NCBI GenBank assembly: GCA_963738545.1
Contig: CAVTXA010000007.1
Span: 310,001 to 374,000 of the forward strand
DNA length: 64,000 nt
Direction of reading: 5' to 3'
DNA from: Bog-756 sp963738545
GTDB lineage: Bacteria > Actinomycetota > Acidimicrobiia > Acidimicrobiales > RAAP-2
The notes beneath the pieces were generated by a model, which did no database searches, was not told the origin of the DNA, and worked only from the letters and a program-made list of their open reading frames with translations. The translations under genes and the position numbers were made by a program. This document shows, piece by piece, positions 60,851-64,000 of the stretch (positions are counted from its first letter, which is position 1; each line of letters begins with the position of its first letter).

Positions 60851-60884
60851 CGACCCTTAGTGGGGAGTCAACCACTTTAAGCGC
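60851..60884. promoter_or_regulatory. Paired half-palindromic operator upstream of the TasA-like gene
   Basis: CGACCCTTAGTGG (60851-60863) and CCACTTTAAGCGC (60872-60884) each keep one good half-site (AGTGG; CCACT). Their centres lie exactly 21 bp apart with an 8-bp spacer, as at 220-253 and 16480-16512. Read on the minus strand it lies about 490 bp before the TasA-like start. Confidence 0.45.
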
Positions 60885-61104
60885 CCGCATGTAGGTAGTC
60901 GATTGAGATCAACTGGTGGCCTTTTGGTGCTTCAAGATCGGAGCGAACAGGCCTCAGCTAAGGGCATCAGGTGCGGATAACTGCGGTCGGAGCTACACAG
61001 CTTGCCGTGCACGGACTCGCGTAATTCGATGAGACGGTGTTCGAGTGATCGCAATCGTCAAGGCTGCGGAGGACCAGGTCGCCATCGACCGAGTCCAGGA
61101 GGAT

Positions 61105-61695
61105 TCAGTAGGGCCCGATCCGCTGGTCCGGATTGGTATCGACCAGGTGATGACCGTCGGTCGAAACCTGCGAAGTCCACTGGGTGCCGTCCCACCACCG
61201 GTAGTGGAACCGCCCGCTGGGATCTGGTTGCCAGGCCGGAGGTGAAATTGGCAACGATTCCCCAGCGCCTGACGGTGTCGTCGTGCCTAGGCGCGGGAAT
61301 GAGGAGGCTTCCTCAACGTCCTCCGGCGTTACCTCAGCCTGTTCGGGCTGTGAGTTGGCCGGTCGTGGGTAGGCGGGGAACAGCTCCGACGCGGTAGGCA
61401 CCCGTCTGGAGGCGCTGGCCTCACTCATCGACGGCATGGGCGCCGGTCCCTGGGCACCGATGACCGGCGGATTCTGCTGGGCTCGCCGGATGCCGGTGAA
61501 GTGGGCGATGAGATAGAGGATCAGTCCGAGGATGAGGGACAGGAACCAGAAGAAGGCCCAGAGCAGTGACGGGAGACCCCACGGGGTCCGACCCAGGTTT
61601 CTCCGGTCCATCTCGGAGAGCCGGTAACCCAGGAATGCCCAGACCACGGACAGGACCAGCAAGACCACCAGCTGGCTTCCGCTCACGTGTAGCAC
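61105..61695 (-). CDS. DUF2510 membrane protein with PLDc_N-like helices
   Basis: A 196-residue intact protein. Two N-terminal helices (LVVLLVLSVVWAFLGYRL; LLWAFFWFLSLILGLILYLI) have the layout of phospholipase-D-N-terminal-type membrane segments. A disordered Pro/Ser/Glu-rich middle follows, then a C-terminal DUF2510 motif (AWQPDPSGRFHYRWWDGTQW). DUF2510 is an actinobacterial surface or membrane tag of unknown function. It lies just downstream of the DUF6159 gene on the same strand (about 75 bp), so they may be co-transcribed. Confidence 0.7.
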   Translation of the reverse strand: MLHVSGSQLVVLLVLSVVWAFLGYRLSEMDRRNLGRTPWGLPSLLWAFFWFLSLILGLILYLIAHFTGIRRAQQNPPVIGAQGPAPMPSMSEASASRRVPTASELFPAYPRPANSQPEQAEVTPEDVEEASSFPRLGTTTPSGAGESLPISPPAWQPDPSGRFHYRWWDGTQWTSQVSTDGHHLVDTNPDQRIGPY

Positions 61696-61770
61696 GTCGG
61701 CAAGCCTACGCCCCCCGGCCTGCCCTTGTGATCACGGGGTGTAGCCGGCGGTCGCCCACTCCCCCGGCGG

Positions 61771-62926
61771 TCACATGCCGAAAGCGCCGGCCTTGCGGGT
61801 CTTCTGCCGGTAGGCGGACTGCAGATCGGCCACCGAGTACTGCCCCGGCGACTGGTTGGTGACCGCATACCAGTAGAGGGCGGCGTTGAAAGCCGCCGTG
61901 GCCACGGTCAGGACCAGCAGGATGGCAGCCAGGCCGATGATCCCCACCACCGCCCCGAGCGGGGCGAAGACCGCACCCAGCAACACGGCGACCAGCACGT
62001 CCACGATGATGGCCACGGTGCCGATGATCCCGAGCGCCCCGTTCCCCACGATGTTCTCGCCCCAGCGGCCCCGACACAGCTGCACCGACCGCTTGATGGA
62101 GGCGATCGGCCCCTTGTCCTCGAAGAGGATGACCGGAACCACGAAGAAGCTGGCCAGCATCCATCCGGCCCGCAGCAGTGCCCCGACGAGGAATCCGAGG
62201 ATGCCCCGGTTCCCGATGTTGCGGAGGATGCTGATGACCACGTAGTTGATGAAGGCCCAACCCAGCAGCTGGGGGCTCTTGGTCAGGGCGGCCCGGGCGG
62301 CCTGGGCGTTGGTCACGCTCTGGCCGTGGAAGCGGGCCATGACCCTGGCGATGATGGTGGCGTGGGAGACCACCGAGACGAACATGACCAGGACCCCAAC
62401 TACGACGGCCACCAACCACTGTTCGGCGGAGAAGTGGGCCGACTGGCCGTTGGTGGTGTTGATCGAGTGGAGGCTCGGCCACAGGATGAGGAAGCCGAGC
62501 CCGCAGATCAGGAGCTGGACCACGAAGGCCACCGCCGGGACCATCATCAGGCCGGGCTCGTCCCTGGCCATGGTGAAGCCGATCCCCACCAGGCGGATGC
62601 CCCGACGGAACCGGCCTCCAGGAGGGGACGGCATGATCGGCTGCCAACCCTGGGGGTAGGAGGGCATCGAGGAGGACGGGCCACTCCCAGGATGGGCCAC
62701 GTACGTGGGATTGCCGAACTCGGCCACGGGTGGATAGGAGGGCACCGGTGGCGCTTCCACGGGACCGGCGGCGACCGGCGCCCAGCTGGCCAGGGCGTCC
62801 TCGGCCGGGTGGGTCGACGGCACGGTCGGGACACGAGGGACCTGGGCGCGCTGGATGCAGCTCCGGCGGATACCACCGCCCGTCCGAAGCCAACCACCAC
62901 CCCGGGCCCTGCGACATGTCACTCAT
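61771..62926 (-). CDS. DUF6159-like polytopic membrane protein with DUF2510-like N-terminus (one frameshift)
   Basis: The ATG at 62926 follows AAGGGGG and begins MSDMSQGPGWWLASDGRWYP, a DUF2510-like tag. After a frame change near 62850 the second frame continues through a Pro-rich linker. It then gives six hydrophobic segments (PAVAFVVQLLICGLGFLIL; WLVAVVVGVLVMFVSVVS; GIIGTVAIIVDVLVAVLLGA) with the family-like SIKRSVQLCRGRWGENIVGN. A second possible start at 62922 in the other frame is a shadow. Function unknown. The spacing and shared tag link it to the DUF2510 gene downstream. Confidence 0.65.
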
Positions 62927-63000
62927 GGTTCCCCCTTCCCTCGACCTGGGATTTTACGATCCCGAGCAGGGCTAAGGCAACGCCGTGCCGCCCGCCCGGC

Positions 63001-63015
63001 ACCCCCTTTGGGGGT
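63001..63015. terminator. Short perfect palindrome downstream of the esterase
   Basis: ACCCCC TTT GGGGGT forms a 6-bp stem with a three-base loop, 33 bp after the esterase stop on the minus strand. No T-tract follows, so terminator is a tentative call. Confidence 0.4.
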
Positions 63016-63047
63016 CAAGAGGTATGTCGGCACGGACGGCCGAGGAG

Positions 63048-64000
63048 TTAAGGGAGCGGATGGGCCAAGAAGAACGACCACATCACGTCGTTGGCGCTGA
63101 TGGCCGTGCTCTGCGGTCCGAGCACTCGCGTGATCCGCCTGGGCAGGTGCGGTCCCCCGGGCCACTCATGGCCCTCGCCCACGATGGAGTAGAGCTCGAC
63201 GGTGGCTCCGTCGGCACACGGGGCGTACGTGGTCAGTTGCACCCCTGACGACGGGGTGGCGTTGGCCACCGACTTCGAGCACCCGTTGTGGACCGCCCAG
63301 CGACCGGCGGCCACGGGGACGCTGTAGGTCCAGTACTTCTGGCCGTGGCCCGTATACGGGTCGACCGGGTCAGCCGTCCCGTGGAACGCCACCACCGGAA
63401 CGGGCCGGGTCGACGGGCAGGGAGTGGGAGAACGGAGGCCACTGACGGGGGCCACGGCGGCGAAGGTCGCCGAGGCGTCACAACCCAGTTGGCTGGCCAT
63501 ACGGGCTCCCCCGGAGAAGCCGGTGGCAAAGACCCGATTCTTGTCGATGCAGTACCGCTGCTCGAGTGAGCCCACCAGCTTCTCGATGAACGAGACGTCG
63601 TTGGGCGACCCCCTCGGCACGGGAACCCCTCCGAACAGCGGTTGACCAGGGACGTTCCACTCGAAGCCCGAACCGGCAGGAATGGCGGCCTGGGGATAGA
63701 CCACGAGGAAGGTGTCCGCATCCGCGGTGGCGTCCATACCGGTGAGGAGTTCCTGCTGGAGTGCGGTCGACTGGCTGCCGTGCATGTTGACCACCAGGGG
63801 CACCGGTGTGGTGGTGTAGCCGGTGGGCACGTGGACAATGGCTGTCCTCCGCTTTCCGCCGATCGTCGGGGTCAACGTCACCGTGCCCGGCGAGACCTTG
63901 GTCCCCGTAGTGCACCCAGCGCTGGGTGAGGCGGCCACCGTGCCTGTGGCTGACGAGGTGCTCACCGAGCCCGTCCCCGACATGGATGCCGTCGAAGAGG
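63048..64000 (-). CDS. PHB-depolymerase-type esterase (LpqC-like), 5' end beyond the window
   Basis: An alpha/beta-hydrolase of the esterase/PHB depolymerase family. VPLVVNMHGSQS is the oxyanion region, ATGFSGGARMASQL holds the nucleophilic Ser, FHGTADPVDPYTGHG the Asp and VGEGHEWPGGPH the His. Cys residues (YCIDKNRV, LGCDAS, CPSTRP, GCSKS, APCADG) suggest secreted disulfides. The visible N-terminus is Ser/Thr-rich (VSTSSATGTVAASP), a linker after a signal peptide that must lie beyond 64000; the internal ATG at 63983 is unlikely to be the true start. Relatives release hydroxy-acids or ferulate from esters on polymers. Confidence 0.8.
   Translation of the reverse strand, partial: SSTASMSGTGSVSTSSATGTVAASPSAGCTTGTKVSPGTVTLTPTIGGKRRTAIVHVPTGYTTTPVPLVVNMHGSQSTALQQELLTGMDATADADTFLVVYPQAAIPAGSGFEWNVPGQPLFGGVPVPRGSPNDVSFIEKLVGSLEQRYCIDKNRVFATGFSGGARMASQLGCDASATFAAVAPVSGLRSPTPCPSTRPVPVVAFHGTADPVDPYTGHGQKYWTYSVPVAAGRWAVHNGCSKSVANATPSSGVQLTTYAPCADGATVELYSIVGEGHEWPGGPHLPRRITRVLGPQSTAISANDVMWSFFLAHPLP

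Larger units (their letters stand above)
60360..61104 (-). other. Long leader and promoter region of the TasA-like gene
   Basis: About 745 bp with lower G+C, between the DUF2510 gene and the TasA-like start. It contains the operator-like pair at 60851-60884 and the riboswitch-like element at 60422-60475, so transcription from near 60.85 kb would give a leader of about 490 bases. A 121-codon frame (60347-60712) has no family support and overlaps the next start. Confidence 0.45.

Overview
The window is high-G+C DNA from an actinobacterium, most probably of the class Acidimicrobiia. Support for this comes from the C-terminal 'GYWLVASDGG' repeats at 44.1-44.8 kb, DUF2510-type tails (GPGWWLASDGRW, PDPSGRFHYRWWDG), a class E-like sortase, GT-C membrane glycosyltransferases and no outer-membrane components. 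No rRNA, tRNA, CRISPR array or transposase was found. Many genes are split by single-base frameshifts at positions where both halves remain strongly homologous to one family, once inside an invariant P-loop. I read most of these as consensus-sequence errors and annotate the genes as single units.

Layout. 0.2-3.3 kb: sulfate activation operon cysD-cysNC. 3.3-4.8 kb: formylglycine-type sulfatase on the minus strand. 5.1-14.2 kb: a lipoprotein, then a very large secreted protein with three GH26-like domains, an HlyD-like protein and a processive GT2 synthase. 14.7-41.9 kb: a long co-directional minus-strand array. Read from its upstream end it holds three giant secreted proteins built from beta-propellers, Ig-like domains and repeated concanavalin-like (DUF1349-like) modules, a dolichol-phosphate-mannose-synthase-like GT2 coupled to another giant propeller protein, a second processive GT2, a GT-C enzyme, a GH5-like lipid-free secreted protein, a galactose oxidase with its complete copper site, and a sulfatase-fold enzyme with Thr in place of the formylglycine residue. 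42.4-51.4 kb (plus): another modular protein, a secreted anchored protein, a YVTN-type propeller lipoprotein and two GT-C/DUF2079-type membrane proteins with overlapping start and stop codons. 51.4-58.5 kb: sortase, zinc-ribbon membrane protein, GH38 alpha-mannosidase and an orphan substrate-binding protein. 58.5-61 kb: a lower-G+C patch with a SipW-type signal peptidase and a TasA-like cognate substrate. 61-64 kb: two DUF2510/DUF6159-type membrane proteins and a PHB-depolymerase-type esterase cut by the window edge.

Taken together, the window reads as a cell-surface and extracellular-matrix locus. It holds polysaccharide synthesis (two processive GT2s, a polyprenol-phosphate-mannose route with GT-C enzymes), remodelling (GH26-, GH5- and GH38-type glycosidases, galactose oxidase), sulfation chemistry (PAPS synthesis, sulfatases), a set of modular exoproteins and a SipW/TasA-type matrix pair. 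The most interesting unexplained signal is a paired palindrome (CCACTnnnAGTGG twice, centres 21 bp apart). It lies upstream of cysD, the Thr-type sulfatase-fold gene and the TasA-like gene, with a weaker version before the GH26-like gene. It suggests one unknown regulator linking sulfur assimilation to surface-glycan and matrix genes.
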